Shown: piece after piece, positions 1 through 8,888 of the stretch | Layout of the letters: the number at the start of each line of letters is the position of its first letter | Position numbering within the stretch: the first letter of the stretch is position 1 | From: Saprospiraceae bacterium | GTDB lineage: Bacteria; Bacteroidota; Bacteroidia; Chitinophagales; Saprospiraceae | DNA length: 64,000 bases | Direction of reading: 5' to 3' | NCBI GenBank assembly: GCA_022844565.1 | Contig: JALHLK010000023.1 | Coordinates: 1-64,000 of the forward strand | Translations under genes and position numbers: made by a program | The notes under the pieces: generated by a model | What the model saw: only the letters and a program-made list of their open reading frames with translations | What the model was told of the DNA's origin: nothing | The model's database searches: none

Positions 1-12
1 GCTCCGTGAGGC

Positions 13-137
13 GGTTTGGTACCTCCGCTTGTACAGCGATACCGATGGGCCTACCATCATCTTTTATACAACATTGATAAATCTATACAACGGATTTATC
101 ATTCACAGCACACCTTAGGGTAGCGGAGACCAAAACC
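13..137. repeat. Intergenic inverted-repeat element with internal hairpin
   Basis: The left part (13-29) and right part (122-137) are imperfect inverted complements: GGTTTGGTACCTCCGCT against GGTTTTGGTCTCCGCT when the right arm is reversed. Between them lies a perfect 9-bp hairpin, TGATAAATC at 75-83 and GATTTATCA at 93-101. The layout (outer imperfect inverted repeat, inner hairpin, between genes) matches the larger elements elsewhere in this window, although the sequence itself is different. The element may extend beyond the left edge. Confidence 0.45.
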
Positions 138-182
138 TTGATTTTACAACTATTTCGCCTGTTTTTTATATAATTGTTGAAG

Positions 183-926
183 CTAGTTTTTCTTTGCTAC
201 TTTTAATTTAATTTTCTTTAATTTCTCTAAATCAAATAATTCCTTTGATTTAATAGTGTCTTTTAGATTAACCATTACCATATTTTCATCATCCCTTTCG
301 TCAAACACACCATTATTATTACTGTCAAACTGATAATGAATAAGGATTTTTGACTGATTGTCAAATATATTCCAATTTGTCACATTACAATGTTCAGGTG
401 AAAGTTGGTTCAGTTTATCATTCTCAAGGTCGTAAACAAATAATCGTTTATTATCCTTTTTTCTATTTTCATACTTCCAGAGTTCAAAAAAAATCAATGA
501 ATTATATTCCTTCGAGAATGTTCTTTGATCATCGTCATAGTAATATACATCGTCAAAATCAGTCTGCCTTTCAAAGGTTAAAACATTGTCTATTATCACT
601 GAATGTTCAAATAACAATTTTGTCACTACATTACTTGTGTTAACAATAGCAATGTTAAAATAAGAGTGTTTTGGCATTCCTTTGTCCACATACTTTTGTT
701 CAAGTATAATTGGTATTGCAATATTATTTGTAGATTTAAAAGCAATAGGTTGTCCAAATTCGATTTTTGTATTCTCATAATAATATTTACTGCTTTCAGA
801 TAATGTTGAGTCTGAATTATTTTTATATGCTTCATTCAGCCCTTCTCTATTCTTCAGGTTTTGATCTTTTTTATCTTTACAACCGTAGAATATACAAATT
901 ATTAATCCTAATAGTATTATTTTCAT
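183..926 (-). CDS. Hypothetical lipoprotein with a calcium-loop-like motif
   Basis: A 247-residue protein with a short hydrophobic N-terminus ending in a lipobox-like FYGC, so Cys16 is probably lipidated and the protein sits in the cell envelope. The following residues are rich in Lys, Asp and Asn, as usual for the linker of an exported lipoprotein. Near residue 201 the stretch DSNNNGVFDERDDEN resembles an EF-hand or dockerin-like calcium loop. I do not recognise a family for the rest. It is a single gene; the short hydrophilic tail is Lys-rich. Function unknown. Confidence 0.75.
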   Translation of the reverse strand: MKIILLGLIICIFYGCKDKKDQNLKNREGLNEAYKNNSDSTLSESSKYYYENTKIEFGQPIAFKSTNNIAIPIILEQKYVDKGMPKHSYFNIAIVNTSNVVTKLLFEHSVIIDNVLTFERQTDFDDVYYYDDDQRTFSKEYNSLIFFELWKYENRKKDNKRLFVYDLENDKLNQLSPEHCNVTNWNIFDNQSKILIHYQFDSNNNGVFDERDDENMVMVNLKDTIKSKELFDLEKLKKIKLKVAKKN

Positions 927-1436
927 TCTTATCTTAATTAGCTACAAAAACTAAAGATCTCATAAAACTTTCCTAATTAAATGGTAATTAACCTATAACG
1001 TCGGATATTCTTTTTATTGCATAAGCAAATATACGAATCCCATAAATGAATTCCAATTTATTTTACCTAAAAACCATACCCTTTCACCATGTTCGGCTCA
1101 TTTTAGTCTACTGACGAAGTACTTGACCCATTAGTTGACGATATCTTTGACCCTCTAAATGACGGAATTTGACCCCCTAAAATATAGGACAATACTATTG
1201 TGAAGAAACTCTTATTTTATTGACTTTGGCTAATAACATGCAAAAGCATATATCCTAATGGAGAAAGCAAGTCGCAAACTTGCTTTAGCGAGTTCGGGTT
1301 TTGTGAGGGGAGACAAGTATCGAGAGAGTGGAGTCAAACTTAGGCCAGCGGTGTATCTTGAGTGTTACACTTATTTATATGAATCACACCTGTCATTCTG
1401 ATAATTTTCATACAAGAATCTTGAGGTCACATTTAT
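927..1436. other. Gene-free stretch with short direct repeats
   Basis: No convincing coding region in about 510 bp. Three imperfect tandem copies of a unit starting TTGACCC occur at 1123, 1147 and 1169 (spacings 24 and 22 bp), each followed by an A/T-rich CTAAA or TTAG segment. A small hairpin, AGCAAGT to ACTTGCT, lies at about 1264-1283. It may be decayed DNA next to the toxin-antitoxin pair; no function can be assigned. Confidence 0.4.
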
Positions 1437-1802
1437 TTAATTTAGATCGTAATCTTGAATCAAAATAGTTGGTGTGACTTTCAAGTATTCAGATAGGTTT
1501 CTTATCATTTTCACAGTTAATTTTCTCTTTTTATTCAATACCTCTGATACGATTCCTTTGGAGCCTACGATGCCTATTAAATCCTTTTGTTTTATTTGCA
1601 TTTCTTCCATTCTTATCTTAATGGCTACGATTGGATCGGGTGCTTCAATGCGATAATGCTGCTCTTCATAATCTTCAATCAATAATGCTAAAAGGTCAGC
1701 TTCTTGCCCTTCAATTGTACTTGGATCTGTATCAAACAATTCATTAAGGCGATCCAATGCTGCTTCATATTGCTCCTCTGTTTTTATTATTGCATTTTTC
1801 AT
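1437..1802 (-). CDS. higA: HigA-type antitoxin, helix-turn-helix regulator
   Basis: A 121-residue protein with an N-terminal extension (about residues 1-65, acidic) and a C-terminal XRE-like helix-turn-helix (about 68-115: KQKDLIGIVGSKGIVSEVLN followed by KKRKLT). This architecture is that of the larger HigA antitoxins. It lies 26 bp downstream of a HigB-like toxin gene on the same strand, giving the toxin-first order typical of higBA modules. By family knowledge it would bind and neutralise HigB and repress the shared promoter. Start ATG; no better alternative is visible. Confidence 0.88.
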   Translation of the reverse strand: MKNAIIKTEEQYEAALDRLNELFDTDPSTIEGQEADLLALLIEDYEEQHYRIEAPDPIVAIKIRMEEMQIKQKDLIGIVGSKGIVSEVLNKKRKLTVKMIRNLSEYLKVTPTILIQDYDLN

Positions 1803-1828
1803 CTGTTACTTGTTTTTTAATATTGATT

Positions 1829-2125
1829 TCAAATATTGTTTGAATCTATGGTGTCATAATCTTTATGCGTTCCAATAAATCTAATGAAAAGCCACTGCTT
1901 TTGGTAGTTTATCTTAGCTACTAATCTATAACTATTTCCTTTTATATTGAATACTACTCTAGAGTTTTTCAATATACTCACTGTAGCATAAAATTCTTTA
2001 ATTTCATTTGGACTACTCCAATTTGCACCTTTTACAGTTTCGTACCAAGTTTCTAAATATTCTTTAGCATCTGGGTTCTTTTCCCAAAACTCCTTAATAG
2101 TTCGTTTGGCAATTACTCTTTTCAC
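1829..2125 (-). CDS. higB: HigB-type toxin, mRNA interferase
   Basis: A 98-residue basic protein of the HigB (RelE-like fold) family, recognisable from the N-terminal RVIAKRTIKEFWEKNPDA and the C-terminal FIRFIGTHKDYD. Members are ribosome-dependent mRNA endonucleases. It precedes the HigA-type antitoxin gene with a 26-bp gap, so the two should be co-transcribed. The reading frame opens with GTG; an ATG two bases upstream is out of frame and followed at once by a stop. Length is normal for the family and nothing looks broken. Confidence 0.88.
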   Translation of the reverse strand: MKRVIAKRTIKEFWEKNPDAKEYLETWYETVKGANWSSPNEIKEFYATVSILKNSRVVFNIKGNSYRLVAKINYQKQWLFIRFIGTHKDYDTIDSNNI

Positions 2126-2129
2126 ATGA

Positions 2130-2137
2130 CAAAGATA
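2130..2137 (-). promoter_or_regulatory. Possible -7 box for the higBA operon
   Basis: On the minus strand this reads TATCTTTG, a perfect match to the Bacteroidota -7 consensus TAnnTTTG. It lies only about 5 bp upstream of the GTG start of higB, which would make the transcript almost leaderless. No good TTTG box is found at the expected distance. An imperfect palindrome (ATTG-TTTT-CAAT) sits just upstream and could be part of an operator. Weak call. Confidence 0.3.
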
Positions 2138-2246
2138 TAAATTGTTTTCAATATGAGAACATAAATTTAATCGGACTTAATAATCTTATAAATAATTATC
2201 AAATCGCTTCCCTAAATCTCTTTATTAAATTAATTATATCCATTGA

Positions 2247-2277
2247 TTTGCAATTTTATATAAATTATATATTTTTG
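2247..2277 (+). promoter_or_regulatory. Bacteroidota-type promoter for the TMTC-like gene
   Basis: TTTG at 2247-2250, a 19-bp spacer, then TATTTTTG at 2270-2277, matching the TTTG/N19-21/TAnnTTTG consensus of Bacteroidota sigma factors. Transcription would start roughly 5-7 bp downstream, leaving a short leader before the ATG at 2297. Confidence 0.65.
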
Positions 2278-2296
2278 CAATGTAATATCTTTTATC

Positions 2297-4198
2297 ATGA
2301 TTAACAATCTTAATAACTTACTAGAAGCAAAGCGGATGAACTGGTTTATTCCAGTCTTGGCGATACTATTATATGCCAATACTTTGACAAATGGTTTTGT
2401 ACTAGATGATGGGATTGTAATAACAGAAAATGAGTATACCCAGAGAGGTATTGCAGGTATATGGGATATCCTCACCACAGATTCTTTTACGGGATTTTTT
2501 AAAGAAAGCGATAAACAAAACCTAGTGTCAGGTGGTCGATATCGGCCATTAAGCGTAGTGCTATATGCGATCGAATATCAAATATTTGGGAAGAATGCCT
2601 TTATGGGACATCTGTTTACGATTCTTTGGTACGCACTCCTTTGTTTTATCCTCTATAAGACGTTGATGTTGCTCCTCGTTAAAATAGAAAACGGGGTGGT
2701 AATAGCGGGGTTAAGTTCTATTATATTCACCATACATCCTATTCATACAGAAGCTGTTGCCAACATTAAGGGACGTGATGAGATCTTAGCGCTCTTATTT
2801 AGTGTCTTGGCCCTATACTTGGCAGTAAAGTGGGCTGATCTTGGCAAAAGAAAATATTTGGCTTTTAGTGCTGTATCTTTATTTTTAGGATTGATGGCTA
2901 AAGAGAATAGTATTACATTTTTGGGGGTAATACCGCTTGCTATTTGGTTGTTTAGAGATGGTGGTTTAAAAAATGCAATTTTTGCAGGTTCGATGTTGAT
3001 GATTCCTGCTATTGTGTTTATATTCATCCGTCAATCTATCTTAAGCAATGCGTTCGCTGCGGAATCTATGGAGTTGATGAACAACCCATTTTTAAAATTT
3101 GTTAATGATAGATATGTTCCCTTCACACCTGCAGAAAGATTGGCTACCATTATTTACACTTGGGGGATTTATTTGAAAATTTTACTTTTTCCGCTCGTTC
3201 TGACACATGACTACTATCCAAGACATATTCCGATCATGAATTTTTCTGATTTTCAAGTTATCATTTCATTGTTTGTACACATTGGTTTAGCCATTTATGC
3301 TATATTCAACTTGAACAAATCTAAAATCTTGGCTTTTGCTATTCTTTACTATTTTATGACTTTTAGCATTGTGTCAAATTTATTTTTTCCTATCGGGACC
3401 AATATGGCTGAAAGATTTATGTTTATGCCTTCGGTAGGATTTGCCCTTTTGTTGGGATATGCAATTGCACATTTATTTTCAAAATATCAGCAATTTGGTG
3501 CGGGATTATTATTGATACTATTTTCTTTTTATTCCGTAAAAACGTTTACACGCAACAGGACTTGGAAGGACAATTACACCTTATTTTCGACAGATATCAA
3601 GCATTCACCCGAAAGTGTTAAATTGTTAAATGCTTTCGGAGGATCTATCATAGACAAATATAAAGAAGATAAAGATGAAGGAGCAAAAATCAAAGCTATG
3701 GACGAAGCGATTGGATATTTAAAAAAATCTATGTTGATCCATCCAGTTTTTGAAGGTTCAGATCTATTATTTGGTAATGCATTATATTTCAAAAAAGACT
3801 ATGAAGGTGCGATTGCAAAATACCGAAAAATATTGACCTACGCTCCCGATCAAAAAAATGCCAAAAATAATTTAGCGTTCACATTGAGAGAATATGGCAA
3901 ATATGCAGGCGAGACATTACAGAATTTGGACATGGCTTTAGCCTCATTGTCAGAGTCCTATACGCTTAATCAGACTGATTTGGAGACGATGAGATTATTG
4001 GCGGTAGCCTATGGAATGAAGGGTCAACATGACAAAGTGATTGAGATTTTACTTCAGATTTTACAAAAAGATGATAAAAATGCAAATGTTTTTTTTAATC
4101 TTGCAAAGGCATATAGTTTTAAGGGAGATTCTGTGAATGAAAAGTTATATCTTGATAAAGCTATAGCCTTAGACCCAAATATTTTGAAGGGAAACTGA
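2297..4198 (+). CDS. TMTC-like membrane glycosyltransferase with C-terminal TPRs
   Basis: A 633-residue polytopic membrane protein. The first loop after the first membrane helix carries an acidic pair in VLDDGIVITEN (Asp37-Asp38), as in PMT/GT-C glycosyltransferases, and residues 147-164, HPIHTEAVANIKGRDEIL, are the hallmark of TMTC-type O-mannosyltransferases. About ten further hydrophobic segments follow up to about residue 410, then soluble tetratricopeptide-like repeats (about 475-633). By family it would transfer a sugar from a polyprenyl-linked donor to extracytoplasmic proteins; the bacterial substrate is unknown. A good promoter lies just upstream. The next gene starts 28 bp after the stop and may be co-transcribed. 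Confidence 0.8.
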   Translation: MINNLNNLLEAKRMNWFIPVLAILLYANTLTNGFVLDDGIVITENEYTQRGIAGIWDILTTDSFTGFFKESDKQNLVSGGRYRPLSVVLYAIEYQIFGKNAFMGHLFTILWYALLCFILYKTLMLLLVKIENGVVIAGLSSIIFTIHPIHTEAVANIKGRDEILALLFSVLALYLAVKWADLGKRKYLAFSAVSLFLGLMAKENSITFLGVIPLAIWLFRDGGLKNAIFAGSMLMIPAIVFIFIRQSILSNAFAAESMELMNNPFLKFVNDRYVPFTPAERLATIIYTWGIYLKILLFPLVLTHDYYPRHIPIMNFSDFQVIISLFVHIGLAIYAIFNLNKSKILAFAILYYFMTFSIVSNLFFPIGTNMAERFMFMPSVGFALLLGYAIAHLFSKYQQFGAGLLLILFSFYSVKTFTRNRTWKDNYTLFSTDIKHSPESVKLLNAFGGSIIDKYKEDKDEGAKIKAMDEAIGYLKKSMLIHPVFEGSDLLFGNALYFKKDYEGAIAKYRKILTYAPDQKNAKNNLAFTLREYGKYAGETLQNLDMALASLSESYTLNQTDLETMRLLAVAYGMKGQHDKVIEILLQILQKDDKNANVFFNLAKAYSFKGDSVNEKLYLDKAIALDPNILKGN

Positions 4199-4226
4199 GT
4201 TATATTGTAAATTGTATTGTATTCTT

Positions 4227-7145
4227 ATGAAGAAAATTAATATTTGGTTGATTTGTTTGGTGCTATCTATTCAATCAATATATGGTCAGAGTCAACTATC
4301 TAAAGCAGAATGGGTTGACAGTGTTATGTCCAAAATGAATCTAGATGAGAAACTAGGTCAGCTTTTTATGATCAGAGCAAATAGTCATATGGATAATGGT
4401 GATGTACCTAAAGTGCTCCAATTAATCAAAAATCATCAAATAGGGGGCATTTGTTTTTTTAAAGGTTCCCCGAGCAAACAAGCAGAATTGACCAACCAAT
4501 ACCAAAAGCTATCCAAAATACCATTGATGATAGGTATCGATGGTGAGTGGGGTTTAGGTATGAGATTTCCAGAAAGTACGATGAGTTTTCCTAAGCAACT
4601 GACTTTAGGTGCGATAAGAGATGATAGCCTCATCGAAGAGTTTGGCAAGGAAGTGGCAAAACATATGAAAAGATTGGGTATTCACATCAATTTTGCTCCC
4701 GTAGTCGATGTCAACAGCAACCCGCGAAACCCCGTCATCAATGATCGGTCTTTTGGCGAAGACGTAAATAATGTGAGCTCAAAATCATACCACTATGCCA
4801 TTGGTATGCAAAAAAATGGTGTGTTAGCTTGTGCAAAACATTTTCCTGGTCACGGCGATACAGAGGTTGATTCTCATTATGGTCTTCCGGTCATTAGACA
4901 TTCTATGAGTAGATTAGAAGAGATTGAGCTCTTTCCTTTTAGGTCACTAGCGACTAAAGGTATTGCTTCGATGATGGTAGGCCACCTCCATATCCCTGCG
5001 ATTGATAATAGGGCAAATAGACCAACTACACTTTCACAAAAGGCAGTCACAGATATTCTAAAGAATGAAATGGGTTTTCAGGGCCTCATCTTTACAGACG
5101 CAATGGATATGAAAGGTGTTACCCAATTCTTTACTTCAGGCACAGCAGAAGCAGAAGCTATTGCAGCTGGTGTAGATATCCTTCTTTTATCAGAATCTGT
5201 TACATTAGCTAAATTAAAAATTAAAAGTTATATAGCCGAGGGAAAAATCACTCAACAAGGTATTGACCAAAGTGTAAAGAAGATTTTGGAGGCCAAATAT
5301 ACAGTAGGCTTATCAAAATATGAGCCTGTGAAGCTCGAAGGATTGATGAATGATATTAATGCTAATATTTCTAAAGCTGTAAAAAATAGGTTGATCGAAA
5401 GCTCAATCACATTGGTAGCCGATGACGAAAATCTATTACCCATGGCAGAAAACACTCTTGGAAAAATGGCAACTTTAGCGATAGGCACTACATCCAGAAA
5501 TGTTTTTCAAGACAGACTTCACAAATTTTTTGCTTTTGATCATTACAATACGACATATCAAATCAACGAAGGCGTAAAAATAGCCCTCATTCACAACCTT
5601 AGAAAGTATGAAAAAGTAATAATTGGTTTACACAATCTACCAAGAAGTAGAAGCAGCAACTTTGGCTTAAACCCAAGTCTACTTTCACTAATTGCAGAAA
5701 TCAACAAAAATTCAAAAGTCATTCTTTGCATTTTTGGATCACCTCAAAGTTTACGCAATTTTGAAAACATAGGTACAGTGGTTGTATCTTATGAGGATGG
5801 CGATATGTATAGAGATGCGGCCGCACAAGCACTTTTTGGTGTGACCAGCATTGAGGGAAGACTACCTATGAAAGTATCTGACAAGTACTACGTTAATCTG
5901 GGTATATTCAAACCGCCAGTAAATAGACTTGGATACAGCATACCTGAAAGTGTGGGTGTGGACGAGAAACTATTGGCTAGAATGGAAACTCAAATTAACA
6001 TTCTTATGGCCGATAAGTCTTCTCCTGGTTGTCAAGTTTTAGTTGCTAAAAATGGGAGAATTATTTGGGAGAAAGGTTATGGAAAATTTAAATACGATAA
6101 TGGCTTACCTGTAGACGAGGAGACGGTGTATGACTTAGCTTCTTTAACAAAAATATTATCTACCACCCTGGCTATCATGAAATTGTCAGAGCAGGGCCTT
6201 CTAAATATCAATACACCATTATCGCTATATTTACCAGAACTTGCTAAAACCAATAAAGCAAATATGACTGCATACGACATATTAGGTCATGTAGCGGGTT
6301 TGTTACCATGGATTCCTTTTTATGATGAAACGCTGGTGCAAGGTCAAAAGCCAAATACACTTTCGTCCAATTATTATTCCCCAGTTTTGCAAGATAATTT
6401 TATGATTCCTGTTGCGAATAATATATTTTTAAGAAACGATTATAGAGACACGATCTATCAAACAATTTACGACAGTGAATTAAGAGACAACACAAATTAT
6501 AGATACAGTGATCTTGGACTATATATTTTAGCCAAAGTGGTAGAAAGGGTATCGGGTCAGAGAATTGATAAGTATATGGACGAAAACTTCTATGTCCCTC
6601 TTAGACTCAGATACATGGGATATAATCCTATCAATAGAATCTCATTGGATAATATCGCCCCAACAGAGATTGATAATTATTGGAGAAAACAAGAAGTACA
6701 CGGTATGGTACACGATATGGGTGCAGCCATGTTGGGCGGGGTTGCTGGCCACGCTGGATTATTTTCTAATAGTAGAGACATAGCGGTTTTGATGCAAATG
6801 TTGTTGAATGGGGGAACCTATGGCAAAAGAAGGTATTTGAAGGCAGAGACAATTAAAACATTTACGACTAGACACTTGAAGAGTGCAAGAAGAGGCATTG
6901 GTTTCGATATGAAAGAACTAAATCCTGCTCGTAAACTGAATATGTCAGAGTTGGCATCTGAAAGTACTTTTGGGCATACTGGTTTTACCGGTACAGCTGT
7001 TTATGCTGATCCACAAAACAACATCATCTACGTTTTTTTAAGCAATCGGACCTATCCATCTATGAACAATAATCGTTTAAATGCAAAAGATTATAGGACA
7101 AAAATCCAAGACTATATTTATCAGGCGTTAATTCCAAATGTATGA
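4227..7145 (+). CDS. Secreted GH3 beta-N-acetylhexosaminidase fused to a serine beta-lactamase-like domain
   Basis: A 972-residue two-enzyme fusion. After a signal peptide (about 1-21, ending IYGQ) comes a glycoside hydrolase family 3 domain of the NagZ type: KHFPGHGDTEVDSHYG starting at about residue 204 and the nucleophile Asp291 in FTDAMDM. Residues about 580-972 form a class C beta-lactamase/PBP-like serine hydrolase with SLTK (Ser639, Lys642), YSD (Tyr760) and HTG (His917). By family knowledge the first half removes N-acetylglucosamine from peptidoglycan fragments; the second may be a peptidase, esterase or amidase. The ATG at 4227 is preferred to an upstream in-frame TTG because it begins a clean signal peptide. 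It overlaps the next gene by 4 bp, implying translational coupling. Confidence 0.9.
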   Translation: MKKINIWLICLVLSIQSIYGQSQLSKAEWVDSVMSKMNLDEKLGQLFMIRANSHMDNGDVPKVLQLIKNHQIGGICFFKGSPSKQAELTNQYQKLSKIPLMIGIDGEWGLGMRFPESTMSFPKQLTLGAIRDDSLIEEFGKEVAKHMKRLGIHINFAPVVDVNSNPRNPVINDRSFGEDVNNVSSKSYHYAIGMQKNGVLACAKHFPGHGDTEVDSHYGLPVIRHSMSRLEEIELFPFRSLATKGIASMMVGHLHIPAIDNRANRPTTLSQKAVTDILKNEMGFQGLIFTDAMDMKGVTQFFTSGTAEAEAIAAGVDILLLSESVTLAKLKIKSYIAEGKITQQGIDQSVKKILEAKYTVGLSKYEPVKLEGLMNDINANISKAVKNRLIESSITLVADDENLLPMAENTLGKMATLAIGTTSRNVFQDRLHKFFAFDHYNTTYQINEGVKIALIHNLRKYEKVIIGLHNLPRSRSSNFGLNPSLLSLIAEINKNSKVILCIFGSPQSLRNFENIGTVVVSYEDGDMYRDAAAQALFGVTSIEGRLPMKVSDKYYVNLGIFKPPVNRLGYSIPESVGVDEKLLARMETQINILMADKSSPGCQVLVAKNGRIIWEKGYGKFKYDNGLPVDEETVYDLASLTKILSTTLAIMKLSEQGLLNINTPLSLYLPELAKTNKANMTAYDILGHVAGLLPWIPFYDETLVQGQKPNTLSSNYYSPVLQDNFMIPVANNIFLRNDYRDTIYQTIYDSELRDNTNYRYSDLGLYILAKVVERVSGQRIDKYMDENFYVPLRLRYMGYNPINRISLDNIAPTEIDNYWRKQEVHGMVHDMGAAMLGGVAGHAGLFSNSRDIAVLMQMLLNGGTYGKRRYLKAETIKTFTTRHLKSARRGIGFDMKELNPARKLNMSELASESTFGHTGFTGTAVYADPQNNIIYVFLSNRTYPSMNNNRLNAKDYRTKIQDYIYQALIPNV

Positions 7146-8356
7146 ATTTAGTTAATCAAATAGCAAAACGATACCTTTTCGGAAAGAAATCAACAAGTGC
7201 CATTAACATCATCACTTGGATATCCATCCTTGGCATAGCTATTGGTACTGCAGCGCTTGTCCTGATACTATCCGTTTTTAATGGGTTTGAAAAATTGTTG
7301 GTTGAAACTGTCGGTGCTTATAACTCAGATTTAAAAGTAACATCAGAAAAGGGTATTTATCTAACATTAACGGACAAAGAAAAAGAAAAGCTAAAGAATA
7401 TAGAAGGGGTAAAAGACATAAGCTTTGTATTGGAGGAAGTGGCTCTTTTTGAATATGGATCATCACAAGAAGCCGGATTTATCAAAGGAGTCGACAACAA
7501 TTTTAGCAAAGTCAATGGCATAGATCAAGTACTCCATATGGGTGAATTTGTAACGGAAGATCAAGATTTTAATTTTGGTATTTTAGGCAATGGAATGTAC
7601 AATAAACTCTCTGTGTCAATGTCCGACCCATTCACTCCAATTTCTGTTTATTTACCGGATAATGAAGGTGGCCCATTGAGTTCTCCTTTTAAGGTTCTTG
7701 ACTTGTACCCTAAAGGTGTATTTTCTTTTGGCGGTGAACAAGATCATCAATATATCGTAACCAACATTGATTTTGTGAGAGCATTAAAAGGTTTGGAAAA
7801 TGAAGTCACCGGCTTAGAGTTGAAATTGAATGAAGGTGCAAATGAAAAAAAGGTTAAAGCTGCACTAGCTAAAATAATACCGCAAAAAATACAAACTAAA
7901 AACAGGTATGAAATGGATGAGTCCTTTCTTAAAATCATGAATATTGAGCGATGGGTTAGTTTTCTGATTGCCATGCTCACATTAGCGATTATTTCATTTA
8001 ATATGGTCGGTTCTCTCTGGATGATTGTACTTGATAAGAAAAAGGATATATCCATATTGAAGTCTGTAGGTCTTACATCCGACAAAATCAAAGCGATTTT
8101 CAAATCAATAGGATTGTTAATAGGTTTCATAGGTTTTATTTTTGGGATGGTGATCGCATTAATACTTTATTTTCTTCAAAAAAATTATAGCTTGATTGCT
8201 GTTCCTGACGGGTTCTTGATTGAAGGTTACCCCATTGATATGCAAATGTTGGATATCGTACTGGTATTTTTTGTGGTAGTGGGCATTTCTTATTTAGCTT
8301 CTTTATTACCTGCTATTCGGGCAGGAAGGATTACGGCGTTTGTGAGGCAGGAGTAG
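7142..8356 (+). CDS. LolC/LolE-type ABC transporter permease
   Basis: A 404-residue membrane protein with one N-terminal helix (about residues 20-45), a large periplasmic MacB-like domain, and three C-terminal helices (about 270-395) forming an FtsX domain. The N-terminal AKRYLFGKKSTSAINIITWI is typical of Bacteroidota LolC/E homologues, which pull lipoproteins out of the inner membrane. No ATPase subunit (LolD) is adjacent, so it must be encoded elsewhere. The start overlaps the stop of the GH3-beta-lactamase gene (ATGA), showing that the two are in one transcript. Confidence 0.87.
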   Translation: MNLVNQIAKRYLFGKKSTSAINIITWISILGIAIGTAALVLILSVFNGFEKLLVETVGAYNSDLKVTSEKGIYLTLTDKEKEKLKNIEGVKDISFVLEEVALFEYGSSQEAGFIKGVDNNFSKVNGIDQVLHMGEFVTEDQDFNFGILGNGMYNKLSVSMSDPFTPISVYLPDNEGGPLSSPFKVLDLYPKGVFSFGGEQDHQYIVTNIDFVRALKGLENEVTGLELKLNEGANEKKVKAALAKIIPQKIQTKNRYEMDESFLKIMNIERWVSFLIAMLTLAIISFNMVGSLWMIVLDKKKDISILKSVGLTSDKIKAIFKSIGLLIGFIGFIFGMVIALILYFLQKNYSLIAVPDGFLIEGYPIDMQMLDIVLVFFVVVGISYLASLLPAIRAGRITAFVRQE

Positions 8357-8682
8357 GTTTCTACAATGAAAACTTATTTTTGATTTGGATAGCTATATTG
8401 GTCTCATTAAATCGTTTTTTTTATTTAAATTATTAACATTAATACTTTACTTCATAATCTACTTCTATTCTTTTAAACCTTTCTATTTGCCCAATCACAG
8501 TGACATAATTTGTTATTGGATACTATATAAGAATAATAATCTAAAAACAACAAATATCGTATACATAATATTAATATATGTTGGTTTATACACACTTTTT
8601 CAACATGATTACCAACATAATTCTTTCAAAATAGCTTGTAAATAAATAAAATTTTTCGGAACTTTACCCCTCCGTTGGATTT

Positions 8683-8858
8683 AACCCATATTAAGCATTA
8701 GACTTTATTCGAAAGGAAATTATGCAAAATAGTAGTGAAGCACGGATATTTTCATCCGCAAGTGCAGCCTTAGCTGCATTGAGGACGGAAAATTGAGTAC
8801 TGAAACTAATATGAAGTATAATTTTCTTGCAGTTCATTTCTAATGCTTAATATGGGTT
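8683..8858 (+). repeat. Palindromic-ended element, copy 1
   Basis: A 176-bp intergenic element bounded by perfect 19-bp inverted repeats (AACCCATATTAAGCATTAG at 8683-8701 and its complement at 8840-8858). Inside are two hairpins: CGGAT/ATCCG near 8743-8758 and TGCAG-CCTTAG-CTGCA at 8763-8778. It is homologous over most of its length to the element at 22224-22458 read on the other strand, including the segment GACTTTATTCGAA after the left end and TTGCAGTTCATTTCTAATGC at the right end. There is no transposase. The rest of the 8357-8888 gap holds only A/T-rich sequence. Confidence 0.8.
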
Positions 8859-8888
8859 TAAGGCAAAGATTCATCAATAAAATAATTT

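Noticed and set aside
4212-4226. Upstream TTG start for the GH3-beta-lactamase gene
   Set aside because: The ATG at 4227 gives a standard signal peptide; the extra five codons do not.
8385-8645. An 86-codon hydrophobic frame after the LolC/E-like gene
   Set aside because: It starts with TTG, is extremely A/T-rich, has low-complexity Ile/Tyr/Phe content and no recognisable signature; most likely chance.
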